Below, piece after piece: positions 25,162 to 34,200 of a stretch of DNA of 64,000 nt (position 1 is its first letter; every line of letters starts with the position of its first letter). Origin of the DNA: JADCRZ01 sp041751095. Its GTDB lineage: Bacteria; Bacteroidota; Bacteroidia; Chitinophagales; Chitinophagaceae. A program made the position numbers and the translations under genes. The notes under the pieces were generated by a model. That model did no database searches and was not told where the DNA came from. It was given only the letters and a program-made list of their open reading frames with translations. The DNA lies in assembly GCA_041751095.1 (NCBI GenBank), contig JBGSYC010000249.1, positions 34,092-98,091 on the forward strand, given 5' to 3'.

Positions 25162-26307
25162 ATGAAGCGAATCCTGTTCATCGACCGCGACGGCACTTTA
25201 ATTAATGAAGCGCCACCCACATACCAGTTAGACTCGTATGACAAACTGACCTTTTATCCCCACATGTTTGAATTCATGGGAAAAATCGCACGTGAACTGG
25301 ATTACGAATTGGTTATGGTCAGTAACCAGGATGGACTGGGGACCGCTTCCTTCCCTGAAGAAACATTCTGGCCTTTGCATAACCTGGTCATGAAAAGTCT
25401 GGAAGGCGAGGGAATTCATTTCAGCGCTGTGCATATCGACAAGACTTACCCCTCTGAAAATGCGGCGACCCGCAAGCCCGGCATCGGCATGTTTACCCAA
25501 TACCTCGATAATCCTGATTATGATATTGCGCGTTCATTTGTGATAGGAGACCGGATCACGGACATCCAGCTTGCTAAGAATCTTGGATGTAAAGGGATAT
25601 GGTTGAAAAATGATGTTTCGCTCGGAGCCGGTGAAATGGCGGGCAAGATCGCCGGGCTAAATGACTCGGGAACCATTGCGCTGGAGACCACGGAATGGAT
25701 GGATATCTATCACTTTCTGAAATTAGGACTACGAAAAGTGGTTCATGAGCGAAATACCAGTGAAACGCAGATCAAGCTCGAACTAAATATCGATGGACAG
25801 GGAAAGGGTCAGATATTTACAGGGCTTGGATTTTTTGATCACATGCTGGAACAGATCGCCAGGCACGGGAGAATGGATCTCACGCTCCGCTCAAATGGCG
25901 ATCTCCATATCGATGAACATCATACCATTGAAGATACGGCCATTGCCCTCGGTGAAGCCTTTGCGCAGGCATTGGCAGACAAACGCGGCATGGAGCGGTA
26001 TGGTTTCGCATTGCCGATGGATGATGCTGATGCAAAGGTACTTGTCGATTTCGGCGGCCGCAGCTGGCTGGTATGGAAAGCAGAATTTAAAAGAGAAAGG
26101 ATAGGAGAAATGCCCACAGAAATGTTCTTTCACTTCTTTAAATCTTTTTCTGATGCAGCCAAATGCAATCTTAACATTGAATGTAAAGGAGACAATGAAC
26201 ATCATAAGATCGAAGCCATCTTTAAAGCATTCGCCCGGGCTATAAGGATGGCCGTAAAACGGGATCCCATGTCAAATTACCTTCCTTCTACAAAGGGCGT
26301 GCTTTGA
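25162..26307 (+). CDS. hisB: Bifunctional histidinol-phosphatase / imidazoleglycerol-phosphate dehydratase
   Basis: 381 residues. The N-terminal HAD phosphatase (1-165) has the nucleophile motif FIDRDGTL (Asp8, Asp10), VMVSNQDGLGT, and VIGDRITDIQLAKNLG. The C-terminal dehydratase (about 190-381) has ERNTSETQIKL, FFDHMLEQIARHG, DEHHTIEDTAIALGEA and HHKIEAIFKAFARAI. The fused form is found in enterobacteria and Bacteroidota. The cysteine-rich zinc loop of the E. coli phosphatase domain is absent (HIDKTYPSENAATRKPG). It performs dehydration and later dephosphorylation in histidine synthesis. Confidence 0.97.
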   Translation: MKRILFIDRDGTLINEAPPTYQLDSYDKLTFYPHMFEFMGKIARELDYELVMVSNQDGLGTASFPEETFWPLHNLVMKSLEGEGIHFSAVHIDKTYPSENAATRKPGIGMFTQYLDNPDYDIARSFVIGDRITDIQLAKNLGCKGIWLKNDVSLGAGEMAGKIAGLNDSGTIALETTEWMDIYHFLKLGLRKVVHERNTSETQIKLELNIDGQGKGQIFTGLGFFDHMLEQIARHGRMDLTLRSNGDLHIDEHHTIEDTAIALGEAFAQALADKRGMERYGFALPMDDADAKVLVDFGGRSWLVWKAEFKRERIGEMPTEMFFHFFKSFSDAAKCNLNIECKGDNEHHKIEAIFKAFARAIRMAVKRDPMSNYLPSTKGVL

Positions 26308-26404
26308 TTAAGTCAGTTGGCGTTCATCTTTGCAGGAATTGGTGTGCCTCAGATATCACTTATGCAAAGCACAATACTTTCTCACAACGGCGAAACCCGC
26401 GTTG

Positions 26405-26686
26405 CTAATCCAGAACATCCCTCATCTCCGGCGTTATCCCGATTATTCTTTTTGCAAAAGAACAAAGAGGGATGATCTTCATGTTTGATGCACGTGCATG
26501 TTCAACAGCCGCAGAAACCAATTGCCTGCCAACGTTTTTGCCTCCTAATAAATCGTCCACTTCGGTGTGTTGGATGACCATCTTCCCTTCAGCCGAAAGG
26601 GAATAGACTAATTCAGCCAGGTCTTTTCCATCCTGCCGTACAAAAAATCTTCCGTTATCGCCTTCTTCGGTATGTTCGATATGCAT
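26405..26686 (-). CDS. Small GNAT acetyltransferase (YjdJ-like)
   Basis: A 93-residue protein of the short, single-domain GNAT-like family. Layout is GRFFVRQDGKDLAELVYSLS, VIQHTEVDDLLGGKNVGRQLVSAAVEHAR with the acetyl-CoA loop GGKNVGRQL, then NMKIIPLCSFAKRII. It points back at hisB, with 97 bp between stops and no clear terminator, so it breaks the his-trp array on the opposite strand. Substrate unknown. Confidence 0.88.
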   Translation of the reverse strand: MHIEHTEEGDNGRFFVRQDGKDLAELVYSLSAEGKMVIQHTEVDDLLGGKNVGRQLVSAAVEHARASNMKIIPLCSFAKRIIGITPEMRDVLD

Positions 26687-26884
26687 AAATTATTTTGTTA
26701 AAAGTAATGATCGCCAAAGGTACTCTTCATCAAAGCAATTGTAAGAGTAGTACCTCATTTTATAAGGCATGTATGATTCAATTTTGCATCACTATCCTTT
26801 ATGTACAGGATGAAAGGAGTATTTGGTGAATTGTTCGACGTTGGTTTACCGCCGATTTATTTAGATATTCCTATCTATAAAAAG

Positions 26885-26914
26885 TTGGAAATTGAAAAAA
26901 AACATACACCTTTG
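26885..26914 (+). promoter_or_regulatory. Probable trp operon promoter
   Basis: TTG (26885-26887), 19 nt, then CACCTTTG (26907-26914), one mismatch from TAnnTTTG. The spacing equals that of the his promoter. Transcription would begin near 26920, just before or at the first leader ATG (26922). Confidence 0.5.
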
Positions 26915-26942
26915 CACTATAATGGCAAAAGCAATAAAAAAT

Positions 26943-26981
26943 ATGAATTGGTGGTGGCATGTAAACTCCAAACGGGGCTAG
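26943..26981 (+). CDS. trpL: trp operon leader peptide (MNWWWHVNSKRG)
   Basis: A 12-codon frame with three consecutive Trp codons (26949-26957), followed by TAG at 26979-26981. An in-frame ATG at 26922 would extend it to MAKAIKNMNWWWHVNSKRG; which start is used cannot be decided here. Tandem Trp codons just before a terminator and trpE are diagnostic of ribosome-mediated attenuation. The stop codon lies immediately after the 5' arm of the antiterminator, so a terminating ribosome covers it. Confidence 0.88.
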   Translation: MNWWWHVNSKRG

Positions 26982-27045
26982 CAATGTAATTGCTGATTTA
27001 TATATAACCATATCTATGCCCCGGTTTTTTCCGGGGCATTTTATA
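26966..27045 (+). promoter_or_regulatory. trp transcription attenuator
   Basis: Competing structures: (1) CTCC (26966-26969) with GGGG (26974-26977), a small hairpin that a stalled ribosome would cover; (2) antiterminator CGGGGC (26973-26978) with GCCCCG (27018-27023), brought together by an internal hairpin AGCAAT/ATTGCT (26980-26985 with 26989-26994); (3) terminator stem ATGCCCCGG (27016-27024) with CCGGGGCAT (27031-27039), loop of six T, then TTTTAT. Structures 2 and 3 share 27018-27023. The U-tract is shorter than in the his attenuator, so termination may be leakier. Confidence 0.85.
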
Positions 27046-27150
27046 TTAAAAGGCGTGCGTAATCCGTTTAGAAAGTACTTAGGGGATTTCCAGGAACAAG
27101 ATAATCCGGTATTCAACAAATCATGCAGCTCCTCTTCGACATAATATTGT

Positions 27151-28569
27151 ATGAAAAAAACTGCTATCAATACAACCGCTAAAAAGTTACTTGCCGATGT
27201 GTTTACTCCGGTAGGCATCTATCTCAGGCTGCGTGACCGCTTTCGTGATACCATCCTTATGGAAAGCACAGATTTTCATGTTGGCGATAATAGTTATTCG
27301 TTCATCGGTATTAATGCGATTGCCGGAATCGAGATCAGGAACGCGCAGCAGGTGGAATGTAAAATGCCCGGGCAAAGACCTGAAATTCTGCCTATTCAGA
27401 ACCCGTCTCATATACCAGGCCTTTTGCTGGCTTTCATGCAGAGGTTTGCCGTAAACACAAACATCGAAAAGCATGTACAGGCGGCTCAGGGTTTTTTTGG
27501 GTACACTACTTTTGATGCGGTACAATTTTTTGAGACGATCACATTCTCCGCCAGCGGCAACCGCGCCCATGATATTCCACTGATGCGCTACCGCCTTTAC
27601 CAGTACGTGATCTCTATTCATCATCTTAAAGATGAATTGTATATTTATGAGAACCAGGTATCAGGCATCAATAGTGAAGTGGATATTGTTGAAAGCGTCA
27701 TCAAAAGCAAGGACGTTCCCGTATATCCTTTTAAAATTTCCGCTGGCGAGACTTCCAATCTGGATGATGACCAGTACGTAGAAATGGTAAAAAAAGGAAT
27801 ACATCATTGTCTCCGCGGAGATGTGTTCCAGATCGTTTTAAGCAGGAAATTTCAGCAAAGTTTTACAGGCGACGAGTTTAACGTATACCGTACCTTACGT
27901 AATATTAACCCTTCACCTTACTTATTTTATTTTGACTACGGTGATTATAAACTTTTCGGATCCAGCCCTGAAAGCCAGTTGATCATAAGCAACGGCAAGG
28001 CAGTAGTGCATCCGATAGCAGGTACTTTCAAGCGAACGGGTGATGATGTAACCGATCAGCTGCTTGCCAAAAACCTGCTTACAGACGTAAAGGAAAATGC
28101 CGAACATGTTATGCTTGTGGATCTTGCAAGAAACGACCTTAGTCGTCTGTGCGATGATGTATATGTCAGCAGCTATCGGAAAGTCCACTACTACAGCCAC
28201 GTTCTTCACCTGGTAAGTGAGGTAACAGGTACAGTAAGGCCTGAAAGTAATCCCTTTGAAATGCTTGCCGTAAGTTTTCCTGCCGGTACTTTAAGCGGAG
28301 CTCCGAAATTTAAAGCTATGGAACTTATCAGCCGGTATGAGCCTACACCAAGAAGCTATTATGGTGGGTGCATCGGGTTTATGGGGTTTGACGGAAGCTG
28401 TAATCACGCCATTATGATCCGTACTTTTTTGAGCCGGCATAATAGTCTCGTTTACCAGGCCGGCGCAGGTATCGTTGCTGCTTCACAGCCGGAAAGCGAA
28501 TTACAGGAAGTGAATAACAAATTAAATGCCCTGAAATCTGCCATTAAAATGGCAACTGAGATGAGTTGA
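27151..28569 (+). CDS. trpE: Anthranilate synthase component I
   Basis: 472 residues; first of seven trp genes, 106 bp after the attenuator terminator. It converts chorismate to anthranilate with TrpG supplying ammonia. The N-terminal LMESTDFHVGDNSYSFIGI corresponds to the tryptophan-inhibition (LLES) element, so feedback control is likely. The chorismate-binding domain has FQIVLSRKF, GSSPESQLI, HPIAGTFKRTGDD, ENAEHVMLVDLARNDLSRLC, FPAGTLSGAPKFKAMELI, and a C-terminal YQAGAGIVAASQPESELQEV. Confidence 0.96.
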   Translation: MKKTAINTTAKKLLADVFTPVGIYLRLRDRFRDTILMESTDFHVGDNSYSFIGINAIAGIEIRNAQQVECKMPGQRPEILPIQNPSHIPGLLLAFMQRFAVNTNIEKHVQAAQGFFGYTTFDAVQFFETITFSASGNRAHDIPLMRYRLYQYVISIHHLKDELYIYENQVSGINSEVDIVESVIKSKDVPVYPFKISAGETSNLDDDQYVEMVKKGIHHCLRGDVFQIVLSRKFQQSFTGDEFNVYRTLRNINPSPYLFYFDYGDYKLFGSSPESQLIISNGKAVVHPIAGTFKRTGDDVTDQLLAKNLLTDVKENAEHVMLVDLARNDLSRLCDDVYVSSYRKVHYYSHVLHLVSEVTGTVRPESNPFEMLAVSFPAGTLSGAPKFKAMELISRYEPTPRSYYGGCIGFMGFDGSCNHAIMIRTFLSRHNSLVYQAGAGIVAASQPESELQEVNNKLNALKSAIKMATEMS

Positions 28570-28678
28570 CAAATGAAAGCTCATGGGCAAATGCGAATTA
28601 AATTCCTAATCATCTTTGAGGCGCTCAGGGCCGGTGGAAGAGGTAAGAGTGGTCTCATCCAAATTAAAAATAAAAACA

Positions 28679-29266
28679 GTGCCTCGTATTCTTGTTTTTG
28701 ACAATTATGATTCTTTCACGTATAACCTGGTTCACCTGGTCGAAAAGATCATGCATATAAAGGTTGATGTTTATCGCAATGACCAGATCAGTTTAGAAAA
28801 GGTGAATGAATATGATAAGATTATTCTCTCCCCGGGCCCCGGCATACCCACCGAAGCGGGAATGTTATTGCCTTTGATAAAGGAGTATGCGTCCTCAAAA
28901 TCAATCCTGGGGGTTTGTCTTGGGCATCAGGCAATAGGGGAGGCGTTTGGCGGCAAGCTGATGAATCTAACAACTGTTTACCACGGCGTGGCAACGCCGG
29001 TATCAGTTATTAATCATGAGAGATCGATACGCGGTAACAGGGTTTTTAATAAGATGCCCGAAATACTCGAAGTAGGAAGATATCACAGCTGGATAGTATC
29101 CGAGAAAGATTTTCCATCAACCCTTGAAGTAACCGCTATTGATGAAAACGGGTATATCATGGCTTTACAACACAGAACGTATGATGTTCAGGGTGTACAG
29201 TTCCACCCCGAAAGCGTATTGACGCCGGGCGGCGAGGAGTTAATGAGGAATTGGTTAAAGGAGTAA
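28679..29266 (+). CDS. trpG: Anthranilate synthase component II (glutamine amidotransferase)
   Basis: Start set at GTG 28679 (VPRILVFDNYDSFTYNLVHLVE); the frame is open to TTG 28616 but the added residues are not family-like, and no ATG fits. The 195 residues form a class I amidotransferase: nucleophile in LGVCLGHQAIGEAFGG, and the His-Glu of VQFHPESVLTPGG. It supplies ammonia to TrpE and in many bacteria is shared with PabB. Gaps of 109 bp before and 181 bp after are unusually wide for this operon. Confidence 0.95.
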   Translation: MPRILVFDNYDSFTYNLVHLVEKIMHIKVDVYRNDQISLEKVNEYDKIILSPGPGIPTEAGMLLPLIKEYASSKSILGVCLGHQAIGEAFGGKLMNLTTVYHGVATPVSVINHERSIRGNRVFNKMPEILEVGRYHSWIVSEKDFPSTLEVTAIDENGYIMALQHRTYDVQGVQFHPESVLTPGGEELMRNWLKE

Positions 29267-29447
29267 TGCTTTAGCCTTAGCGAAGAATATGACCCGTAAA
29301 AAATAACCGCGTGATTTAAACTGACATATGAAAAGCAGCAACAATAGTAAGGGTTATGCCAGGCAAAAACTTAATATTGTTGAGCCGCAGAGATCCTGAA
29401 TATGAGTTGATCCTTACATTTCAATAGTTCCAAATCTGATCATTACA

Positions 29448-30440
29448 ATGAAAAAGATTCTTCAATATTTATTCGAGCATAAAACCCTTTCCAGGGAGCA
29501 AGCCAGGGAAGTATTGGTAAAAACATCAGAAAACGCATTTAATGAAGCGGAATTAGCTGCTTTTATAACGGTATACCTTATGCGAAGCATCACCATTGAT
29601 GAACTACAGGGTTTCCGCGACGCGTTACTGGAGCTATGCGTGAAAGTGGATATGAATGGGCATGATGTTATGGATATCGTAGGAACGGGAGGTGATGGGA
29701 AGAATACATTTAATATTTCTACGCTTAGTTGCTTCATCGTAGCCGGATCGGGTTGTAAGGTGGCAAAACATGGAAACTATGGCGCATCGTCTATCAGTGG
29801 CTCTTCCAATGTGATGGAGCAGTTAGGATATAAATTTAAAAGCCAGGTAGGGCAATTACAAAAAGAAGTGGAAACAGCAAACATCTGTTTTCTTCACGCT
29901 CCCTTATTTCATCCTGCGTTAAAAGCGGTGGGTAATATCAGAAAGAACCTCGGGTTACGCACTTTTTTTAATATGCTGGGTCCGATGGTAAATCCTGCCT
30001 TTCCAAAATTCCAGTTGGTCGGTGTTTATAATCCTGAAATGGCACGTATTTATAATTACCTTCTCCAGCAAACGGGTAAAGCTTTTACCATTATCCACAG
30101 CCTTGACGGCTATGATGAAATTTCCCTGACGGATGATACGAAAGTGATCACCAATGAAGGGGAAAAGATATATACGCCTGAAGAGATCGGCAAAAGGATG
30201 GTGAGCCCGCAGGATATTTACGGAGGAAACACAGTTGAAGAGGCGGCCCGTATTTTCGTTAAGATACTCAAAGGAGACGGAAGCTGGGCCCAGAATGCAG
30301 TGGTGCTTGCGAATGCGGCAATGGCGTTGCAATGCACGGGCAGATACAGCCGCTACGATGATGCGTATGAAGCCGCCGTTGAAAGCCTTGAAAGCGGGAA
30401 AGCGAACCAATGTTTACAAACCCTTGTTTCGCTGCAGTAG
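29448..30440 (+). CDS. trpD: Anthranilate phosphoribosyltransferase
   Basis: 330 residues, catalysing transfer of phosphoribose from PRPP to anthranilate. The PRPP motif GTGGDGKNTFNIST and the glycine-rich KHGNYGASSISGSSNVMEQLG are clear, and LGLRTFFNMLGPMVNP is also family-typical. The 181-bp gap before it contains a 23-codon frame (29328-29399) that I do not recognise as real. Confidence 0.96.
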   Translation: MKKILQYLFEHKTLSREQAREVLVKTSENAFNEAELAAFITVYLMRSITIDELQGFRDALLELCVKVDMNGHDVMDIVGTGGDGKNTFNISTLSCFIVAGSGCKVAKHGNYGASSISGSSNVMEQLGYKFKSQVGQLQKEVETANICFLHAPLFHPALKAVGNIRKNLGLRTFFNMLGPMVNPAFPKFQLVGVYNPEMARIYNYLLQQTGKAFTIIHSLDGYDEISLTDDTKVITNEGEKIYTPEEIGKRMVSPQDIYGGNTVEEAARIFVKILKGDGSWAQNAVVLANAAMALQCTGRYSRYDDAYEAAVESLESGKANQCLQTLVSLQ

Positions 30441-30616
30441 GATTTTAGATTTTCTATTGGTGATTCCGGGCCTGACAATTAGATGTAAGAGATCAGTAAT
30501 ACACCTCAGTAAGTACGGGTGCTTTCACCAGATATGTACTCCGGGAACTCAAGTTTAAATATTGCTCAATCTCGCATTTAAAACGATTTAATGAATAAAG
30601 CGCAGCACATTTGCAT

Positions 30617-31414
30617 ATGGCGGAAAATATATTAGATCAAATCATCGCACACAAAAGAAAAGAAGTCTTAAAAGCCAGGGAGGCTGTACCAGTATTGGAG
30701 CTTGAAAAGAGTGAATTATTTTCAAGTGAAGTGTTGTCTCTCCGGGAGGCTTTGATGAATGGAACAGGCAGCGGTATCATTGCCGAATTTAAACGAAAAT
30801 CTCCTTCAAAAGGAGTGATCAACAGCGATGCGAGGCCTGAGGTGATCACGAAAGCTTACACCGACGGAGGAGCTTCGGGGTTATCAGTTTTAACCGATGA
30901 ATTTTTTTTCGGTGGCAGCAAACATGATCTTATCCAGGCCAGGAGTAACCGGATTCCTATTTTGCGCAAAGAATTTATTATCGACGGGTACCAGATTATT
31001 GAAGCTAAATCAATAGGCGCAGATGTGATACTCCTGATAGCGGCGTGCCTTACACCCCGGGAGGTGAAGGCATTAACTTTGCTGGCTAAATCATTACACC
31101 TCGAAGTGCTGCTTGAAATTCACCAGGAAAGTGAAATACGCCATATTTGTGACGAAATAGACATTGTAGGGGTGAACAACCGTGACCTCAAATCGTTTAC
31201 CGTAGATGTAAACTGTTCTATCGGCTTAAGTAAAAAGATACCTGCCGGCAAGTGTAAGATATCAGAAAGCGGCATCAGCGATGTATCAGTGATCCATCAT
31301 TTAAGAGACTATGGTTTCCATGGATTTCTTATCGGTGAAACATTCATGAAAGAAAATGATCCTTCCGCTGCCTTTGCCCGATTTGTTCACGAGTTAAAAA
31401 CGGGACGGATATGA
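30617..31414 (+). CDS. trpC: Indole-3-glycerol-phosphate synthase
   Basis: 265 residues from ATG 30617 (a TTG two codons upstream is ignored). Active-site features of the (beta/alpha)8 barrel: IIAEFKRKSPSKGVI (catalytic Lys), LSVLTDEFFFGGSKHDL, ILRKEFIIDGYQI (second Lys), VDIVGVNNRDLKSF, and SESGISD. It closes the indole ring from CdRP. The stop overlaps the trpF start by four bases (ATGA). Confidence 0.96.
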   Translation: MAENILDQIIAHKRKEVLKAREAVPVLELEKSELFSSEVLSLREALMNGTGSGIIAEFKRKSPSKGVINSDARPEVITKAYTDGGASGLSVLTDEFFFGGSKHDLIQARSNRIPILRKEFIIDGYQIIEAKSIGADVILLIAACLTPREVKALTLLAKSLHLEVLLEIHQESEIRHICDEIDIVGVNNRDLKSFTVDVNCSIGLSKKIPAGKCKISESGISDVSVIHHLRDYGFHGFLIGETFMKENDPSAAFARFVHELKTGRI

Positions 31415-32043
31415 GAGTAAAAGTTTGTGGTATGACACAACTTGAACAGGTTGACAGGCTTGAAGAAATAGGAGCGACATTTGCAGGGTTTATTTTTTAT
31501 CCTAAATCCCCCAGGTATGTCCTCAGGCACCTTACGACCAGCCAGATAAAAAAGGAAAATAATGTCAATAAAGTGGGTGTGTTTGTCAATGCTGCTGTTG
31601 ATCATGTGCTGCAAATGGTTGATGAATGCAGGCTCCATATGGTTCAGTTACATGGCGATGAATCGCCGAAATATTGTGAGAAGATCGCGGATTATATTTC
31701 GGTTGTCAAAGCTTTCCGGCTGAGTGATAATGACCACATCGAATGGATGATAAAGCCTTACATGAATGTTTGCGACATGTTCCTGTTTGACACGGAGGGG
31801 GCGGGTTATGGAGGAACGGGAAAGAAATTTGACTGGGATGTGCTGGCGGGAAGCACAATCGGCAAACCATTTTTCCTCAGCGGGGGAATACAGTCTGATG
31901 ATACCGCCAGGCTCAAAAATTTTGCCGTGCAACCTGTAGCTAATGCGTTATTTGCGGTAGACATCAACAGCAAATTTGAAGTATCGGCTGGTGTAAAGGA
32001 CATGGAGAAGGTGAAAAATTTTATAAGTGAATTAAAGGCTTAG
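31411..32043 (+). CDS. trpF: Phosphoribosylanthranilate isomerase
   Basis: 210 residues. N-terminal MRVKVCGMTQLEQ carries the catalytic Cys, GATFAGFIFYPKSPRYV follows, and the catalytic Asp is in FLFDTEGAGYGGTGKKFDW. FLSGGIQSDD is the phosphate-binding loop. It isomerises PRA to CdRP between TrpD and TrpC and is translationally coupled to trpC by overlap. Confidence 0.96.
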   Translation: MRVKVCGMTQLEQVDRLEEIGATFAGFIFYPKSPRYVLRHLTTSQIKKENNVNKVGVFVNAAVDHVLQMVDECRLHMVQLHGDESPKYCEKIADYISVVKAFRLSDNDHIEWMIKPYMNVCDMFLFDTEGAGYGGTGKKFDWDVLAGSTIGKPFFLSGGIQSDDTARLKNFAVQPVANALFAVDINSKFEVSAGVKDMEKVKNFISELKA

Positions 32044-32076
32044 GACGACAACATCCCGGCATATAAAACGCTTTCT

Positions 32077-33267
32077 ATGTTATACAATGTTAACGACAGA
32101 GGATATTACGGTCAGTTTGGAGGTGCATACATTCCTGAGATGTTGTACCCGAATGTAGAAGAATTGCGCATCCGTTACCTGCAGATCATAAATGAAATAT
32201 CATTTCAAAGGGAAATGCAGGAGCTTCTCGCCGACTACGTCGGCCGTCCCACACCGTTATACCACGCCAAACGCCTAAGTGAGCAGTTCAATACGACGAT
32301 TTTTCTGAAGCGCGAAGACCTGTGTCATACGGGGGCCCACAAGATCAATAATACGGTGGGCCAGATACTTCTGGCGGAGCGCCTGGGTAAAAAGCGAATA
32401 ATTGCGGAAACAGGTGCGGGTCAGCACGGCGTGGCCACTGCAACCGTGTGCGCCCTTAAAGGCATGGAATGTATTGTTTACATGGGGGAAAAAGATATTG
32501 ACCGCCAGGCGCCGAATGTGGCAAGAATGAAGATGCTCGGTGCAACAGTGATACCTGCCGTCAGCGGAAGCAAAACCCTTAAAGATGCTACCAATGAAGC
32601 TATACGCGACTGGATCAACAATCCTGTTGACACACACTATATCATCGGGAGCGTTGTAGGGCCGCATCCTTACCCCGATATGGTTGCACGGTTCCAGAGT
32701 GTGATCAGCTTCGAAATACGTAGGCAGCTGAAAGATAAAACGGGGAACGATGTGCCTACGCACGTGATAGCATGTGTAGGCGGAGGAAGCAATGCTGCCG
32801 GTGCATTCTATCATTTTCTAAATGACCCAGGGGTTAAACTGGTTGCGGTAGAAGCGGCAGGTCATGGCCTGAGTAGCGGCCAGAGTGCCGCCACCACTCA
32901 ATTGGGTACGCCGGGGGTTCTCCATGGAAGTAAGAGCCTTGTGATGCAGACAGCCGACGGACAGGTTGTTGAACCGCATAGTATTTCCGCCGGACTGGAT
33001 TACCCGGGAATAGGCCCTCTTCATGCGCATCTTTTTGAAAGCGGCCGGGGTCTGTTTCTAAGCGCAACTGACGATGATGCCCTCGGGGCCTCGTTTGCGG
33101 TAGCAAAACTCGAAGGTATCATCCCGGCACTTGAAACCGGCCATGCCTTTGCCGTGCTTCCTGAACTGTCACTCACCCCGTCTGATGTTGTGGTCATCTG
33201 TCTGAGCGGAAGAGGGGATAAAGACATGGCAACTTACATGAAAGCAATGCAAAGCAACGGGCAGTGA
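32077..33267 (+). CDS. trpB: Tryptophan synthase beta chain
   Basis: 396 residues of the TrpB1 type. YGQFGGAYIPEMLYPNVEEL is at the N-terminus, RPTPLYHAKRLSEQF follows, and the PLP lysine is in HTGAHKINNTVGQ. ETGAGQHGVATAT and CVGGGSNAAGAFY (phosphate-binding loop) are present. It joins indole to serine in complex with TrpA. Confidence 0.97.
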   Translation: MLYNVNDRGYYGQFGGAYIPEMLYPNVEELRIRYLQIINEISFQREMQELLADYVGRPTPLYHAKRLSEQFNTTIFLKREDLCHTGAHKINNTVGQILLAERLGKKRIIAETGAGQHGVATATVCALKGMECIVYMGEKDIDRQAPNVARMKMLGATVIPAVSGSKTLKDATNEAIRDWINNPVDTHYIIGSVVGPHPYPDMVARFQSVISFEIRRQLKDKTGNDVPTHVIACVGGGSNAAGAFYHFLNDPGVKLVAVEAAGHGLSSGQSAATTQLGTPGVLHGSKSLVMQTADGQVVEPHSISAGLDYPGIGPLHAHLFESGRGLFLSATDDDALGASFAVAKLEGIIPALETGHAFAVLPELSLTPSDVVVICLSGRGDKDMATYMKAMQSNGQ

Positions 33268-33415
33268 TTACCGGCTGACAACTTTGACATTTGCTTGGAG
33301 CAAAACGCGTGACTCCAGAGCCAGTAAAAGCAATGCCGTGTTCAAACACCATCCTGAAGGCGATTCATCCTGCAGGAAATGTTGTATTAATTCAGTTAAA
33401 ATCTACGGTGAGACA

Positions 33416-34186
33416 ATGAACAGAATCGAATCACTTTTTCAAAGCAGGAAACAGGATATTTTGAATATTTACTGCACGGCAGGGTTTCCTTCGGTCGACA
33501 GCACGGTGCCGGTGATGATGGCGCTGCAGCAAAATGGCGTCGATATGATCGAGTTGGGAATGCCCTACAGTGATCCCTTGGCTGATGGCCCCGTTATTCA
33601 GCAGAGCAACATGGCAGCACTTCAAAACGGCATGACCATCCACAAGCTGTTTAGCCAGCTACAGGGATTCCGGCACCAGGTGTATCTGCCGGTGATACTG
33701 ATGGGTTATATGAATCCGGTGCTTCAGTATGGATTTGAAAAATTCTGCCAGCATGCGGCAGACGTTGCCATAGACGGGCTGATCTTACCTGACCTGCCCA
33801 TGTATGAGTATGAGACGGAGTACGGTGAGTTTATCCGTAAATACGGATTAAGCTTTATCTTTTTAATTACCCCGGAAACATCCGAAGACCGCATACGCAT
33901 GATTGATGAGATCAGCAGCGGCTTTATTTATGCGGTTTCATCTTCTTCCACAACAGGAAAGGACGCCGATATAACCTCGCAACAGCAGTATTTTGAAAGA
34001 CTGAAAAGTATGAAGTTAAGAAACCCGGTGCTGGTTGGTTTTGGTATCAAAGACAGACAAACCTTTACTGCCGCCTGTCAGCACGCGAACGGCGCCATTA
34101 TCGGAAGCGCATACATAAAAGCGTTAGAATCAGGGACAGATATAAATGAGTCTACCAGGAACTTCGTGGAAAATATTTTAAAGTAA
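33416..34186 (+). CDS. trpA: Tryptophan synthase alpha chain
   Basis: Start at ATG 33416 (MNRIESLFQSRKQDILNIYCTAGFP); the frame extends to 33284 but that part is not family-like. The 256 residues carry the catalytic Glu in VDMIELGMPYSDPLADGPVIQQS and the catalytic Asp in the same segment. A YAVSSSSTTGKDADI loop (loop 6) and GFGIKDRQTF follow. It releases indole from indole-3-glycerol phosphate. Fourteen bp separate its stop from hisH, so the distal his genes are likely on the trp transcript. Confidence 0.96.
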   Translation: MNRIESLFQSRKQDILNIYCTAGFPSVDSTVPVMMALQQNGVDMIELGMPYSDPLADGPVIQQSNMAALQNGMTIHKLFSQLQGFRHQVYLPVILMGYMNPVLQYGFEKFCQHAADVAIDGLILPDLPMYEYETEYGEFIRKYGLSFIFLITPETSEDRIRMIDEISSGFIYAVSSSSTTGKDADITSQQQYFERLKSMKLRNPVLVGFGIKDRQTFTAACQHANGAIIGSAYIKALESGTDINESTRNFVENILK

Positions 34187-34200
34187 ATGAATCGTCCCTC

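Noticed and set aside
26801..26989. 62-codon plus-strand frame starting MYRMKGVFGELF
   Set aside because: It overlaps the trp promoter and the whole leader peptide in another frame, has no recognised family and is explained by the attenuator.
29328..29399. 23-codon frame between trpG and trpD
   Set aside because: No homology or control codons noted; probably chance in a 181-bp gap.
33284..33415. 44-codon N-terminal extension of trpA
   Set aside because: The residues match nothing in TrpA; ATG 33416 gives the normal length.
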